Origin: Actinobacteria bacterium UBA6100
GTDB taxonomy: Bacteria; Actinomycetota; Coriobacteriia; Anaerosomatales; Anaerosomataceae
Assembly (NCBI GenBank): GCA_002423585.1
Contig: DIWS01000004.1
Location: 1 to 64,000 of the forward strand
Reading direction: 5' to 3'
Length of the DNA stretch: 64,000 bases
In this document: piece after piece, positions 14,806 to 23,382 of the stretch
Layout of the letters: every line of letters begins with the position of its first letter
Position numbering within the stretch: position 1 is the stretch's first letter
Translations under genes and position numbers: made by a program
The notes under the pieces: model-generated
Seen by the model: the letters and a program-made list of their open reading frames with translations, nothing else
What the model was told of the DNA's origin: nothing
The model's database searches: none

Positions 14806-15756
14806 ATGGCAAATATCGATTCCAAACTGACTGAGTGGTTCAAGACGGTTGGCAAGAGTGAAGCCGAGGTCAAAGCCAAGAAGATGGCTTCCACCACATC
14901 TCCTCAGGAGACCCCGCCGCCGATAGCCGAGCCGCCGAAGCCTTCGGCCGCCGTCGAGAACCCTCCGGTCAGGGAAGTCCAGAGGGTCACCCCCGCGGAA
15001 GCGATGGAGCGCACGTCGGATGTCGCAGTGGCTGAGAGGGATGAACCGCTCACCGGCGCGCCGCGCCCGGTTGGGCAGGTTACACTCGGTGATTCGGCCA
15101 CTGAAGACCCCGCGCTCTTTGATGACGGCGAACTGCCTCCCGTCGAGGACTTCCTCAGCTTCCTCGGTCGAACCGGCGAGGCAGAGGCCGAGGACGCAGG
15201 CCCTCTCCTGTTCGAGGTACCCGCGGACCGCAGATTGCCGAACCTCAGCGAAGGCACAGGCGAGCCGAAACCGATATCGACGCCCGAACCGCCGGTGGCC
15301 AGGCAGCCGATTCCCGCGCCTCAGGTTGCGCCCGTGCCGCCGCCCGTTGTAGCGCGGGCCGAGCCCGCGCCGGTCGTCGCGCCGCCACAGCCCGCGCCTC
15401 AGATCGCCGATGAATCGACGCTTCAGGAGAAGTGGGACCGCATGCCCCACCATCTGCAGACTCTCTTCGATGCGCAGGCCGCCGAGGAAGTGGCGCAGAA
15501 CTCATACAAGACGTTCAGGGAGTCCCGAGGCGACCTCATCCAGCGGCTGCTCGACCCGCAGATCAGCCTTGAGGAAGCGGCCCGGATCCTCAACGTCTGC
15601 CCGACCACCGTCAGGCGCTACACCAACCGCGGCGTGCTTCAGCACTATCGCACCGCCGGCAACCAGCGCCGCTTCAGGCTCTCCGATGTGCTGACGTTCA
15701 TGGAGAACGGTACCCGTGGCCAGAGTGGCGACTCGGACTCCGAGGTGGCGTCCTAA
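14806..15756 (+). CDS. BldC/MerR-like HTH DNA-binding protein with a long disordered region
   Basis: 316 residues from ATG 14806, chosen for GAGGAG upstream and the 11-bp gap after queA. Residues 30-200 are low-complexity and Pro/Ala/Glu-rich, likely disordered. Near residues 225-250 a helical LQTLFDAQAAEEVAQNSYKT block precedes the C-terminal helix-turn-helix (about 253-305: ISLEEAARILNVCPTTVRRY, then RRFRLSDVLTFM). This resembles BldC or excisionase-type MerR-like HTH. It is probably a regulator; no target is visible. Confidence 0.75.
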   Translation: MANIDSKLTEWFKTVGKSEAEVKAKKMASTTSPQETPPPIAEPPKPSAAVENPPVREVQRVTPAEAMERTSDVAVAERDEPLTGAPRPVGQVTLGDSATEDPALFDDGELPPVEDFLSFLGRTGEAEAEDAGPLLFEVPADRRLPNLSEGTGEPKPISTPEPPVARQPIPAPQVAPVPPPVVARAEPAPVVAPPQPAPQIADESTLQEKWDRMPHHLQTLFDAQAAEEVAQNSYKTFRESRGDLIQRLLDPQISLEEAARILNVCPTTVRRYTNRGVLQHYRTAGNQRRFRLSDVLTFMENGTRGQSGDSDSEVAS

Positions 15757-15787
15757 CCCACGTTACTCGTGATGAGATGTTACTGCT

Positions 15788-15819
15788 ATGCTTCGGGACT
15801 GCCTTCCGTCCCGAAGCAT
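15788..15819. repeat. Palindromic element ATGCTTCGGGAC
   Basis: Perfect 12-bp arms ATGCTTCGGGAC/GTCCCGAAGCAT around an 8-nt TGCCTTCC loop. It lies between the HTH gene and the glycosyltransferase. Related copies are at 4341 and 17868, the latter with the same TGCCTTC loop. Confidence 0.75.
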
Positions 15820-15943
15820 CGACCAGCAGACAAGTCCATCGCCGGATTTCGAGACACATCGGACCAGACTACCGTGGATGGGCAGGGTCATACCTGCCCA
15901 TCTTTGACGTTGCGGTGAGACCGTCGCTTCGAGTAGCACACCC

Positions 15944-17122
15944 ATGCGCATTGCCATCTTCACCGAGAGCTACGAGCCGATAGTAAACGGCGTCAGTGTG
16001 TGCGTGACGACACTGCGCGACGAGCTCAACAGGCGGGGGCACGAAGTATTCGTGTTCGCGCCCGCCTTTCACGGCCACATCGACAACCGCGAAGACGTCT
16101 TCCGCATGCCCTCCAAGCACACCATAATAATGCCCGACTATCCTTTCCCCTTGCCGTTCGCGCCGAAGCTCAGGAGCAAGTTCGCGTCTCTGAAGGTCGA
16201 TATAGTCCACACGCAGACGCCGTTTCTGCTCGGTGTGCTGGGGGCGCGGTGGGCCAGGCAGTTCGGGGTCCCGCTTGTTTCCACCAACCACACCCTCTAC
16301 ACCGAATATGTCCACTACGTTCCGATCCGGCCGAAGGCCCTTACGCGGTGCTTCCTGGTGAACCTGATGAAGTGGTACTACTCCGGGTGCGACGCGGTGG
16401 TGGTGCCCTCGGGACCGGTCGAGGCGATACTTCGCTCCTACGGGGTCAAGAACAGGATCGAGGTGATCAAGACGGGCGTCGTCGGCCACGGACAGGCGAG
16501 TCCCGAGACCTGCATTGCGGTCAGGGAGCGCTATGGCGTCGGAGCCGACGGCTTCCTCCTGCTCTACGTGGGCCGGATAGCCCGCGAGAAGAACCTGACC
16601 ATGCTCCTGCGCGCGTTCAAGACGGTCGTCGAGCGGCATCCGAATGCGCGGCTGCTGTTAGTAGGCGGCGGCCCCGCGCTCGCCGAGACTCGCGCGTTCG
16701 CCGGGCAGCTTGGCCTGGACAGTTGCGCCGAGTTTGCGGGGATGCTCAGACGGCGCGATATCGATCCTATCTACGCCGCGGCGGATGCCTTCGCGTTCCC
16801 GTCCACCACCGAGACCCAGGGGATAGCCATCTGCGAAGCCCTCAGCGCGGGGCTGCCGGTGGTGGCGGTCAACGCCGGCGGCATTCCCGAAAACGTTCAG
16901 CCCGGAATCGACGGCTTCCTCACGCGCGACGATCCGACCGAGTTCGCCGACCGCATCAGCTATCTCATCGCCAACCCGGCCGAACGCGTGAAGATGGGCC
17001 AGGCCGCCCGCGTCAACGCGGGCGCGTTCTCCATTGAGAGGATGGTCGACGATTTCGAGCGCTTCTACGCGTCCGTGATCGAATCGAGCGGGAACTTTGC
17101 ATATCCGCGTCGAATGGTATAG
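15944..17122 (+). CDS. GT4-family glycosyltransferase
   Basis: 392 residues with a GT-B fold. The N-terminal domain has MRIAIFTESYEPIVNGVSV and TNHTLYTEYVHYVP. The C-terminal nucleotide-sugar domain has FLLLYVGRIAREKNLTMLL, then RLLLVGGGPAL, and the E-x7-E block TETQGIAICEALSAGLPVVA followed by NAGGIPE. It resembles alpha-mannosyl/glucosyltransferases that act on lipid acceptors at the cytoplasmic face of the membrane. Donor and acceptor cannot be read. Confidence 0.9.
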   Translation: MRIAIFTESYEPIVNGVSVCVTTLRDELNRRGHEVFVFAPAFHGHIDNREDVFRMPSKHTIIMPDYPFPLPFAPKLRSKFASLKVDIVHTQTPFLLGVLGARWARQFGVPLVSTNHTLYTEYVHYVPIRPKALTRCFLVNLMKWYYSGCDAVVVPSGPVEAILRSYGVKNRIEVIKTGVVGHGQASPETCIAVRERYGVGADGFLLLYVGRIAREKNLTMLLRAFKTVVERHPNARLLLVGGGPALAETRAFAGQLGLDSCAEFAGMLRRRDIDPIYAAADAFAFPSTTETQGIAICEALSAGLPVVAVNAGGIPENVQPGIDGFLTRDDPTEFADRISYLIANPAERVKMGQAARVNAGAFSIERMVDDFERFYASVIESSGNFAYPRRMV

Positions 17123-17169
17123 ACTAGCAGGAAACGGAAGCCGAATGTCTCACGCAGGATGGTGAAACC

Positions 17170-17733
17170 ATGGGTTCATTGGAACTAGCTATACTCGTAA
17201 TCCTCGGATTCCTCGCGGTGACGATCGTCTGGGTCATCGCGAAGTATAACCGCCTCGTCTCGCTGCGTAACCGCATAGAGAACGCTTGGTCGCAGATCGA
17301 CGTGCAGCTCAAGCGCCGCTACGACCTGATACCCAACCTCGTCGAGACCGTCAAGGGCTACGCGACGCACGAAAAAGAGGTCTTTGAGAAGGTAACCGAG
17401 GCCCGCAGCGCGATGATGAGCGCTAACGGAGTGAAGGAGCAGGGCGAGGCCCAGAACCAGATCACCGGTGCCCTCAAGAGCCTGTTTGCGGTCGCCGAGG
17501 CCTATCCCGAACTCAAGGCCAACCAGAACTTCAGCCTGCTCCAGGAGGAACTATCGGGCACCGAAAGCAAGATCGCCTACGCCCGCCAGTTCTACAACGA
17601 CACAGTGATGTCCTACAACACCCTGACCCAGACCTTCCCGACCAACATCCTGGCCAACAGCTTCAACTTCCCCCAGCGCGAATACTTCCCGATGGATGAC
17701 GCCGCCAGGGAGAATGTCAAGGTGCAGTTCTAG
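17170..17733 (+). CDS. lemA: LemA family protein
   Basis: 187 residues. One N-terminal TM helix (5-25) is followed by the LemA block YNRLVSLRNRIENAWSQIDV, then QLKRRYDLIPNLVETVKGYA, and the C-terminal ETKIAYARQFYNDTV-type helix (here ESKIAYARQFYNDTVMSYNT) with FPTNILA. LemA proteins are membrane-anchored helical bundles of unknown molecular role. GGATGGTG precedes the ATG. Confidence 0.95.
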   Translation: MGSLELAILVILGFLAVTIVWVIAKYNRLVSLRNRIENAWSQIDVQLKRRYDLIPNLVETVKGYATHEKEVFEKVTEARSAMMSANGVKEQGEAQNQITGALKSLFAVAEAYPELKANQNFSLLQEELSGTESKIAYARQFYNDTVMSYNTLTQTFPTNILANSFNFPQREYFPMDDAARENVKVQF

Positions 17734-17734
17734 G

Positions 17735-17894
17735 GCACAGGTTATAGGTTACAGGTTACAGAAGGGAAGGGCCGGCGCACGTGACGCCCGGGTGTTTCGG
17801 GATTTGAGCGAAGCGCGAACCCTTCGGGGGATAGGCCCGATCAGGCACGAGCCCCCCACAACGAAATGCTTCGGCGCTGCCTTCGCGCCGAAGC
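17735..17894. repeat. GGTTACAGGTTA repeat and GCTTCGGCGC hairpin
   Basis: After lemA come direct heptad-like copies of CAGGTTA[TC]AGGTTACAG (17738-17761). A hairpin follows with GCTTCGGCGC/GCGCCGAAGC arms and a TGCCTTC loop (17868-17894), a member of the palindrome family also seen at 15788. Confidence 0.65.
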
Positions 17895-18035
17895 CGAGCC
17901 ACCAATCACGCACAAGTCTTCCGGATGATGACCGTAAGCTTCCTCCACTCAGATGCCATCTCCGAGGCGTAAACCACCGGTCACGGCTCCGCGTTATACT
18001 GAATGTCTGCATCGCCAACGATCCCGGAGAGTAAC

Positions 18036-18839
18036 GTGAGACTCTTGCTTGCCCTTCTCTTTGCCGCCTTACCCTTGACGGCCGTGGCTGCTGAACCCAC
18101 CTCGCCGGTGCGGGCGTTTGTCGCGTCAGGCTGCCAGTATGAGGTGCGTTTCGTCGAAACAGGTCGAGACCCAGCATGGCGCGAAGACCTGGTGATGCGA
18201 GAGAAGATTCCTGGCAAGGCCTGGCGAACCATTGCCAGCGTCGTGGGTGTGAGGCTGGAGAAAGAGGTAACGCTCCTCGCACCCGCTGGAGAGAAGATCG
18301 ACGCCCTGGTGATCTCCAAACCTGGAGGGTCGGCTCAGTTCATCTCGGTTGTCGAGATCCGAGAGGATCGACCGGGTCTTAGGCTGCTGCTTGATCGAGC
18401 CCTGGATAAGGGCTACTTCGACTATCGATTCGACCAGTGCGGCCACCTGATTGGTTTCAAGATGCACTACTTGGCGTGGCACGTATCGCCTGACCTCCTC
18501 AGAGGCCACGCGTACACCGCCGTCAACGTCGGGTGGGATAGCGCTAAGCGTCGCTTTCGGACCGGGCCCGTCTTCGTCGACGATGAGGCCGAACGCAAGG
18601 CCGACCTCACTGACGTACTGACCGCCATCGGATCGGACGAACTCCTGGGAGTGGACAAAGTCGACTGCAACGCAAGCAGGACCACCACATATGTCCACAG
18701 ACCCCAAGGCTTGCTCTGGAGCAAGACTCCGCCCGAACTGCGACCGGCGGAGAGAGTCAGGGTGGTGATCAAGTTCAGCGATGACTACGACCAGCCGCCG
18801 CGAATCATATCTATCGGTGCCGCAGCCGCCGGCGACTGA
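18036..18839 (+). CDS. Secreted protein, unknown
   Basis: 267 residues from a GTG at 18036 (GGAGAG upstream; an earlier in-frame ATG lacks a site). An N-terminal signal peptide, LLLALLFAALPLTAVAAEP, is clear. The mature part is mixed alpha/beta with two or three cysteines and no motif I can name. A TATACT box at 17995-18000 may be its -10. It is convergent with the next gene, from which a strong hairpin separates it. Confidence 0.65.
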   Translation: MRLLLALLFAALPLTAVAAEPTSPVRAFVASGCQYEVRFVETGRDPAWREDLVMREKIPGKAWRTIASVVGVRLEKEVTLLAPAGEKIDALVISKPGGSAQFISVVEIREDRPGLRLLLDRALDKGYFDYRFDQCGHLIGFKMHYLAWHVSPDLLRGHAYTAVNVGWDSAKRRFRTGPVFVDDEAERKADLTDVLTAIGSDELLGVDKVDCNASRTTTYVHRPQGLLWSKTPPELRPAERVRVVIKFSDDYDQPPRIISIGAAAAGD

Positions 18840-18910
18840 CCTTCCAGACGGAAACGGAGCGACCGGTAGCTCCCTTCTGACAACCGACAACTGAAAACTG
18901 ACAACAACAA

Positions 18911-18942
18911 GAAAAACGGAGCGCCCGTCTCCGAGCGCTCCG
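18911..18942 (-). terminator. Terminator between convergent genes
   Basis: Perfect 8-bp stem CGGAGCGC/GCGCTCCG (18917-18942). On the minus strand it is followed by GTTTTTCTTG, giving a Rho-independent terminator for the gene ending at 18970. On its other side lie CAACTGAAAACTGACAAC-type repeats (18877-18908). Confidence 0.75.
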
Positions 18943-18969
18943 CCTTCATCTCTCGTCGATTCGATAGGC

Positions 18970-20175
18970 TCAGTGCTTGAATATCCCCTTCACGCGGTCC
19001 ACGGTGTCCAGCACCTTGTCCAGGTCCGGCTTCTTGCCGCCGTTGTTTGCATTCTCATCAGAGCCCTGTTCGTCGCCGTTGTTGTTGCCCTGGTCGTTTC
19101 CGTTCTCATTGACGCCTGGCTCCTGGCCGTCTTCGTTACCGTTCTCTTCCGGCTGCTCCTCCTCGGCGCCCATTCCCATGCCCATTGAGAGCATAATGGT
19201 GGCGGTGGAGCGGACCACTACTTCAGTCTTGATGCCGTCTTTCTCCTGGCTCTTGTCCACCCCGAGCGCGGTCATCATGATCATTGGACCTTTGGTGGTC
19301 TTGAAGATGCCCGCGGGTATGCTGCACGAGGTCGCGGTGCCGGGCAGAAGGAATCCCTTCTCGATGTAGGTGGCGACCTCGGCCTTGCTCAGCGCCTTGC
19401 CGGTGATGTCCGTGCCCTTCAGCGGGTCGGAACTCGAGGTCCAGGTGATCATCTCGTTGTCGCCGCTCGCGAACGCCATCAGGATATACGCCACCGCGTT
19501 CGGCACGCTCTTCCATTCGAGCTTGATGGCTTTCTCCAGGTCGACCTTGCCCTTGCCGGGGCTCACGACTTCTATCGGAGCCAGGAAGTCCTGGCCCTTG
19601 TCGAACGTGATCGAAGTGCCGCCGCAGTAGTTGGTGACCAGCTCGTAGCCGCCCGGGGTAGCCGAGCCGTCCTTGAGCTGCCTGGCGTCGCGCCCAGGCC
19701 AATAAGCGTGCGACCCCTCGTCGGTGGCGAAGGTTCTCATCGAGCCCTTCATCGCCTTCATCTGCTTGGGGTCCATGCCCTTGAAGTCCATCGCCAGGTT
19801 GTCGAGCACCTTCGGCTGGCCCGACGGAACCGTCTCCGAGCACATCCAGTAGGACTTGAAGACCATCTTCTCGGTCTTGCCGGGCTTCTCCGGTGTCTCT
19901 TCAGTGCCCTGCTCCGGCTGTGTCTTCTCGGGAAGATCGATGGTCAGGTTGACCTTCGGCCCCACCAGCAGACCATCCGGCACGGCGCACTCGGCCTTCG
20001 ACTTCGCATCGGCCTTCTTGCCGCTGGTCAGGTCCATCGTCATGGTCCGGCTCGGCGCGCCGAACCCCGGTATGCTCTTGCCGCCGAGATTGAAGCCGCC
20101 CTCCATCTTCGGCATTCCGGGCATAATCATCTGTGACGTGGTCACCATGATCAGAAAGACTGTCTTGACTCCCAT
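18970..20175 (-). CDS. Exported protein of an unrecognised family, paralogue A
   Basis: 401 residues from ATG 20175 (GGAGCAAAGAG upstream; the open frame extends further without a site). The N-terminus GVKTVFLIMVTTSQMIMPGM is a short hydrophobic leader. A central block has SYWMCSETVPSGQPKV, AYWPG, CGGTSITFDKGQDFL and WKSVPNAVAYILMA. Then follow MITWTSSSDP, VATYIEKGFLLPG and CSIPAGIF. The C-terminus is an Asn/Asp/Glu/Gly-rich linker and a short helix. It is paralogous to the gene directly upstream. No known domain is recognised; the WTSSSDP and SIPAGIF blocks suggest fibronectin-like beta domains. Confidence 0.6.
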   Translation of the reverse strand: MGVKTVFLIMVTTSQMIMPGMPKMEGGFNLGGKSIPGFGAPSRTMTMDLTSGKKADAKSKAECAVPDGLLVGPKVNLTIDLPEKTQPEQGTEETPEKPGKTEKMVFKSYWMCSETVPSGQPKVLDNLAMDFKGMDPKQMKAMKGSMRTFATDEGSHAYWPGRDARQLKDGSATPGGYELVTNYCGGTSITFDKGQDFLAPIEVVSPGKGKVDLEKAIKLEWKSVPNAVAYILMAFASGDNEMITWTSSSDPLKGTDITGKALSKAEVATYIEKGFLLPGTATSCSIPAGIFKTTKGPMIMMTALGVDKSQEKDGIKTEVVVRSTATIMLSMGMGMGAEEEQPEENGNEDGQEPGVNENGNDQGNNNGDEQGSDENANNGGKKPDLDKVLDTVDRVKGIFKH

Positions 20176-20275
20176 TCTCTTTGCTCCTTCGGATGCGTAA
20201 TACAATATGAAACTACGCTGCGCTGGGGCATTCGACCTGCCGGGAGGCGTCGCCGAATCCCAAATGCGACGTGGT

Positions 20276-21289
20276 TTACTTACCCTCTTCGGGCTTGTCT
20301 TCCATACCGGCCGCCGGCTTGTAGGATGCGCCGGCGAGCGGCGCGCTGACAATCGACCGCACTATCACCCGCGTCTGAATCCCGTCTGTCTCCTGAATCT
20401 TGTCCGTTCCGATCGCCGTCACCGTGAGAAACGCGCTATCCGTTCCGGCGAATATCCCCGCCGGGATGATACAGGTGGTGGTCTTCTCCGAAAGGAAGAT
20501 ACCCTTTTCGATGTTACTCGCCACTTCCTCCTTGGTGAACGGTCGGGTCTGCACTCCGGCCACCGCATCCGGGTTCGAACTGGAGGTCCAGGTGATCGTG
20601 ACATCCTTGGTGCCGCCGTCGGCTGTTACCACGTATGCAAGCGCGTTAGCGACGGGGCTCCACGTGATCTTGATCGGCTTGGCGAAGTCGTTTTTGTGCC
20701 GCAATCCAGCCAGCTCGACCGAATGCAGGAAGCCCTGCTCCTTCTCGAGGGTGACCGTGGTCCCGCCGGTGAAGCTGGTGGTGAGGGTGTAGGTCCCTTC
20801 GGCCCGCGGAACCTTGCCGGAGACCGATCTCGTGTTCCCTGTGGGCCAATACGCAAACGATGCGCTCGGCAGTGCCGCCAGTGCCGGTACCGGTGACTTG
20901 GCGGCCTCGGTCGGCTGCGGCACGGTTCCGGCGGGTGTGACCTTGGGCTGTCCCGGAGGAACGGTCTCGGCGCTGCCCCAATAGCTCTTTGATGTGAAGC
21001 TGGTCGCCGCTGCCCTGGCCGCATCGGCGGCCACCGTGTCGGGCGTGAGGTCGGTGGAGTCTATAGACATCTTCACCGGACTCGCCGTCTTCAGCCCTTC
21101 CGGCACGGCCACGGAGGCGGTCGAGTCGCGCTCCGCGCTGCTTGCGCTGTAGAGCTCCATGGTAACGGCTTTCGCGGCCGGCGCGGTGATGGGCGTCGTT
21201 GACTTATACGCGTCCGTGGTTGCCGGAACGCCGGGGAAGATCATCCTGGTTGTGGTCACGGCGATAACAAAGACTGCTTTCAGTCCCAA
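20276..21289 (-). CDS. Exported protein of an unrecognised family, paralogue B
   Basis: 337 residues from a TTG at 21289 behind GGGGGA. It has the same N-terminal leader type (GLKAVFVIAVTTTRMIFPGV) and the same block order as the downstream paralogue: SYWGSAETVPPGQPKV, AYWPT, GGTTVTLEKEQGFL, WSPVANALAYVV, ITWTSSSNP, VASNIEKGIFL and CIIPAGIF. It lacks the acidic C-terminal linker. The two genes form a tandem pair 100 bp apart on the minus strand. Possible envelope or secretion role; no evidence beyond the leader. Confidence 0.6.
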   Translation of the reverse strand: MGLKAVFVIAVTTTRMIFPGVPATTDAYKSTTPITAPAAKAVTMELYSASSAERDSTASVAVPEGLKTASPVKMSIDSTDLTPDTVAADAARAAATSFTSKSYWGSAETVPPGQPKVTPAGTVPQPTEAAKSPVPALAALPSASFAYWPTGNTRSVSGKVPRAEGTYTLTTSFTGGTTVTLEKEQGFLHSVELAGLRHKNDFAKPIKITWSPVANALAYVVTADGGTKDVTITWTSSSNPDAVAGVQTRPFTKEEVASNIEKGIFLSEKTTTCIIPAGIFAGTDSAFLTVTAIGTDKIQETDGIQTRVIVRSIVSAPLAGASYKPAAGMEDKPEEGK

Positions 21290-21426
21290 AGCTCAATCCC
21301 CCTTAGGATAGGTCGGCTGGGTAATCCATACTCCTACATGACGCAGCTCGAGCGCCCAAAGTTTCCCGTTGCGCATTAGCTGTGAATTCGGTAGTATTGT
21401 AACGGTGCTATGATATTCTACCAGGT

Positions 21427-21984
21427 TTGGCAAAGTTGAACGCCGAAGAGAGATTCCGGAGCAGGTATTTCGGGCAGAGGGGCATAGTCGAGGGTGTGCG
21501 AGTCTGTCTGAGCCTCGAACATACGGCATCGGCGCTCGGCCTGATCTGCGCGGCGGTCGAAAGCATGAGCTTTCTCGCCCTGCCCGCGGAGCGCGACGAA
21601 GTAAGTGACCTCGACATGATCCTCTGGGTCGACAAGTACCTTCAGCCCGACAAGATAGGCATCAGCGGCCACGATCTGTGGGAAGTGCGCTGTCAGTTGC
21701 TGAACCAGCGCCTCGACCAGCGCCAGGCCGTGCATGCGGGCAAGGTGAGGGAGGTCCTCTTCGCCTGGGGGAAGTACTCCATCGGCAGCGGACTCGAGCT
21801 TCGGCCCGGCTCCCGATGGCACAGGATACTGATGATCCGCGCCGACGAGCTCTACAAAGCCCTTTTCAGAGCCGCCGACACCTTCTGCGACCAGTTCATC
21901 CGCGATCCAGAGAATCTCTACACCGTGAACCGCCGCCTCAACCAGGTCTTCGGTGCCTGGAAACCCCCCACCGACCATTCCTAA
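21427..21984 (+). CDS. Hypothetical protein, helical
   Basis: 185 residues starting at a TTG (21427; another TTG lies three codons later), with AGG immediately upstream. A TATGAT box at 21409 lies too close for a normal leader if 21427 is the start. The sequence is mainly helical and charged, with no signal peptide and no recognised motif. It is 83 bp upstream of the archease gene on the same strand. Confidence 0.5.
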   Translation: MAKLNAEERFRSRYFGQRGIVEGVRVCLSLEHTASALGLICAAVESMSFLALPAERDEVSDLDMILWVDKYLQPDKIGISGHDLWEVRCQLLNQRLDQRQAVHAGKVREVLFAWGKYSIGSGLELRPGSRWHRILMIRADELYKALFRAADTFCDQFIRDPENLYTVNRRLNQVFGAWKPPTDHS

Positions 21985-22067
21985 CCGCCCGATTGCCCCA
22001 GCCACTTTTTTGCGAACATATGTATCATCGGAAGGAGACCACCGCGCGCGCGTGGTAATATAGACGT

Positions 22068-22493
22068 ATGAAACGCGAACATAAGTTCGAGATGACGGAG
22101 CACACGGCGGATGTCGGGGTGATCGGCAAGGGCCGCGATATGGCCGAATCGTTCGAGAGCGCGGCCTACGGCATGTTCTCGATCATGGCCGACTTGGGCA
22201 AATACGAACCGACGGAGCAGAGGAGCGTCGTGGTGACGGGAACCGACGACGTGGTCATGCTGGAGAGGTTCCTCTCCTCGCTGCTCGTGGTGTTCGATGC
22301 CGACCGGCTGCTCCCGCTGGATTTCGAGATCACCGAGATATCGTTCGGCAGGCTTACCTGCTGGATCTCGGCGCGCAAGATCGCCGACGACATAGAGTGG
22401 CTCGGGCCGCAGGTGAAGGCGGTCACTTACCACCAGATGGCGGTCGAGAAGGTCGAAGGCGAGTGGCAGGCCCGCGCCATATTCGATGTTTAG
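22068..22493 (+). CDS. Archease family protein
   Basis: 141 residues. The N-terminus FEMTEHTADVGVIGKGRDMA, followed by AESFESAAYGMFSIMAD, and the C-terminal VKAVTYHQMAVEK with an acidic end are diagnostic of archease. Archease activates the RNA ligase RtcB by promoting its guanylylation. The conserved acidic and His residues (D14 region, H124 region) are present. No rtcB is in the window, so the partner must lie elsewhere. Confidence 0.9.
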   Translation: MKREHKFEMTEHTADVGVIGKGRDMAESFESAAYGMFSIMADLGKYEPTEQRSVVVTGTDDVVMLERFLSSLLVVFDADRLLPLDFEITEISFGRLTCWISARKIADDIEWLGPQVKAVTYHQMAVEKVEGEWQARAIFDV

Positions 22494-22611
22494 TAGTGAT
22501 CAGTCATCAGTTATCAGTCGTCAGAGACCGTGTGCTGATTCGTCGGTAATGTGGGGTATCGAAGCCTTCGGCGAGTGGACTGACAACTGACAACTGACTC
22601 ACTGACAACTC
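22494..22611. repeat. CAGTCATCAGTTATCAG-type tandem repeats upstream of lexA
   Basis: Degenerate heptads, CAGTCATCAGTTATCAGTCG (22501-22520), appear again in inverted sense as ACTGACAACTGACAACTGAC (about 22579-22608). They surround a unique stretch directly before lexA. They may lie within the lexA leader or promoter. I see no GAAC-N4-GTTC type LexA box here. Confidence 0.65.
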
Positions 22612-22631
22612 ATCCAGGAGGACCCAGGGAG

Positions 22632-23243
22632 ATGGAGCTTTCGCACAGGCAGAGGCAGATACTGCAGTATATCGTCCAGCATACCGAGACCCAGGGCTAC
22701 CCGCCCACGGTGCGCGAGATCGGCGAGGCGGTGGGCTTGAGCTCGAGTTCGACCGTGCACGCCCACCTGCGCACGCTCGAGCAGGCCGGTCTGATTTGCC
22801 GCGACGCAGTCCTGACACGCGCGATCCGCGTGGTGGCGGGTAACCCCGAAGCCTGCAAACCCAGGCGCGTGGCGAACCTGCCGGTTGTCGGCCGCGTGGC
22901 CGCCGGGACACCGTCGCTGGCCGCCCAGGACGTAGAGGACACGTTTCCCGTCCCTCTCGACTTCCTCAGCGGGGGAGACGGTTTCATGCTCAAGGTCAAG
23001 GGCGACAGCATGATCGAAGATGGGATAATGAACGGAGACTACGTCGTCGTCCGCCGCCAGGACAGTGCCGACAACGGCGAGACCGTGGTTGCCTTGATCG
23101 ATGAGGAAGCTACCGTCAAACGGCTGTTCAAGGAGAACGGGCGTGTTCGGCTCCAGCCCGCGAACTCGTCGATGGAACCGATGTTCTTCGATAGCGTGAG
23201 CATAGTCGGCAAGGTGGTCGGCCTCGTCCGCAAGATGGACTAG
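22632..23243 (+). CDS. lexA: LexA repressor
   Basis: 203 residues. The N-terminal winged helix reads QRQILQYIVQHTETQGYPPT, then VREIGEAVGLSSSSTVHAHL. The autocleavage site is Ala91-Gly92. The catalytic dyad is Ser126 (GDSM) and Lys163 (ATVKRL). It represses the SOS regulon and cleaves itself when stimulated by RecA. AGGAGG precedes the ATG. The gene is followed by a perfect hairpin. Confidence 0.97.
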   Translation: MELSHRQRQILQYIVQHTETQGYPPTVREIGEAVGLSSSSTVHAHLRTLEQAGLICRDAVLTRAIRVVAGNPEACKPRRVANLPVVGRVAAGTPSLAAQDVEDTFPVPLDFLSGGDGFMLKVKGDSMIEDGIMNGDYVVVRRQDSADNGETVVALIDEEATVKRLFKENGRVRLQPANSSMEPMFFDSVSIVGKVVGLVRKMD

Positions 23244-23270
23244 CAGGAAACGGATGAAGTCCGTTTCCTG
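23244..23270. terminator. Perfect hairpin after lexA
   Basis: An 11-bp perfect stem CAGGAAACGGA/TCCGTTTCCTG with a 5-nt loop directly behind the lexA stop. It lacks a T-run, so it may be Rho-assisted. The left arm recurs after the GT4 gene (17129), which suggests a dispersed element. Confidence 0.55.
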
Positions 23271-23382
23271 GCCCCCCAAGCCAGGAATCACGCTTGAGTT
23301 GGGAGCCTGTGCTGTCGGTTCTCGACTTTGTCCGGCGGCTGCTAGCGGGTGGTGGGTTGTCTCAACCCCCCTTATCGCGGAC

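Noticed and set aside
22501..22631. LexA box upstream of lexA
   Set aside because: No GAAC-N4-GTTC or CTGT-N8-ACAG site could be found; the gap is filled by heptad repeats.
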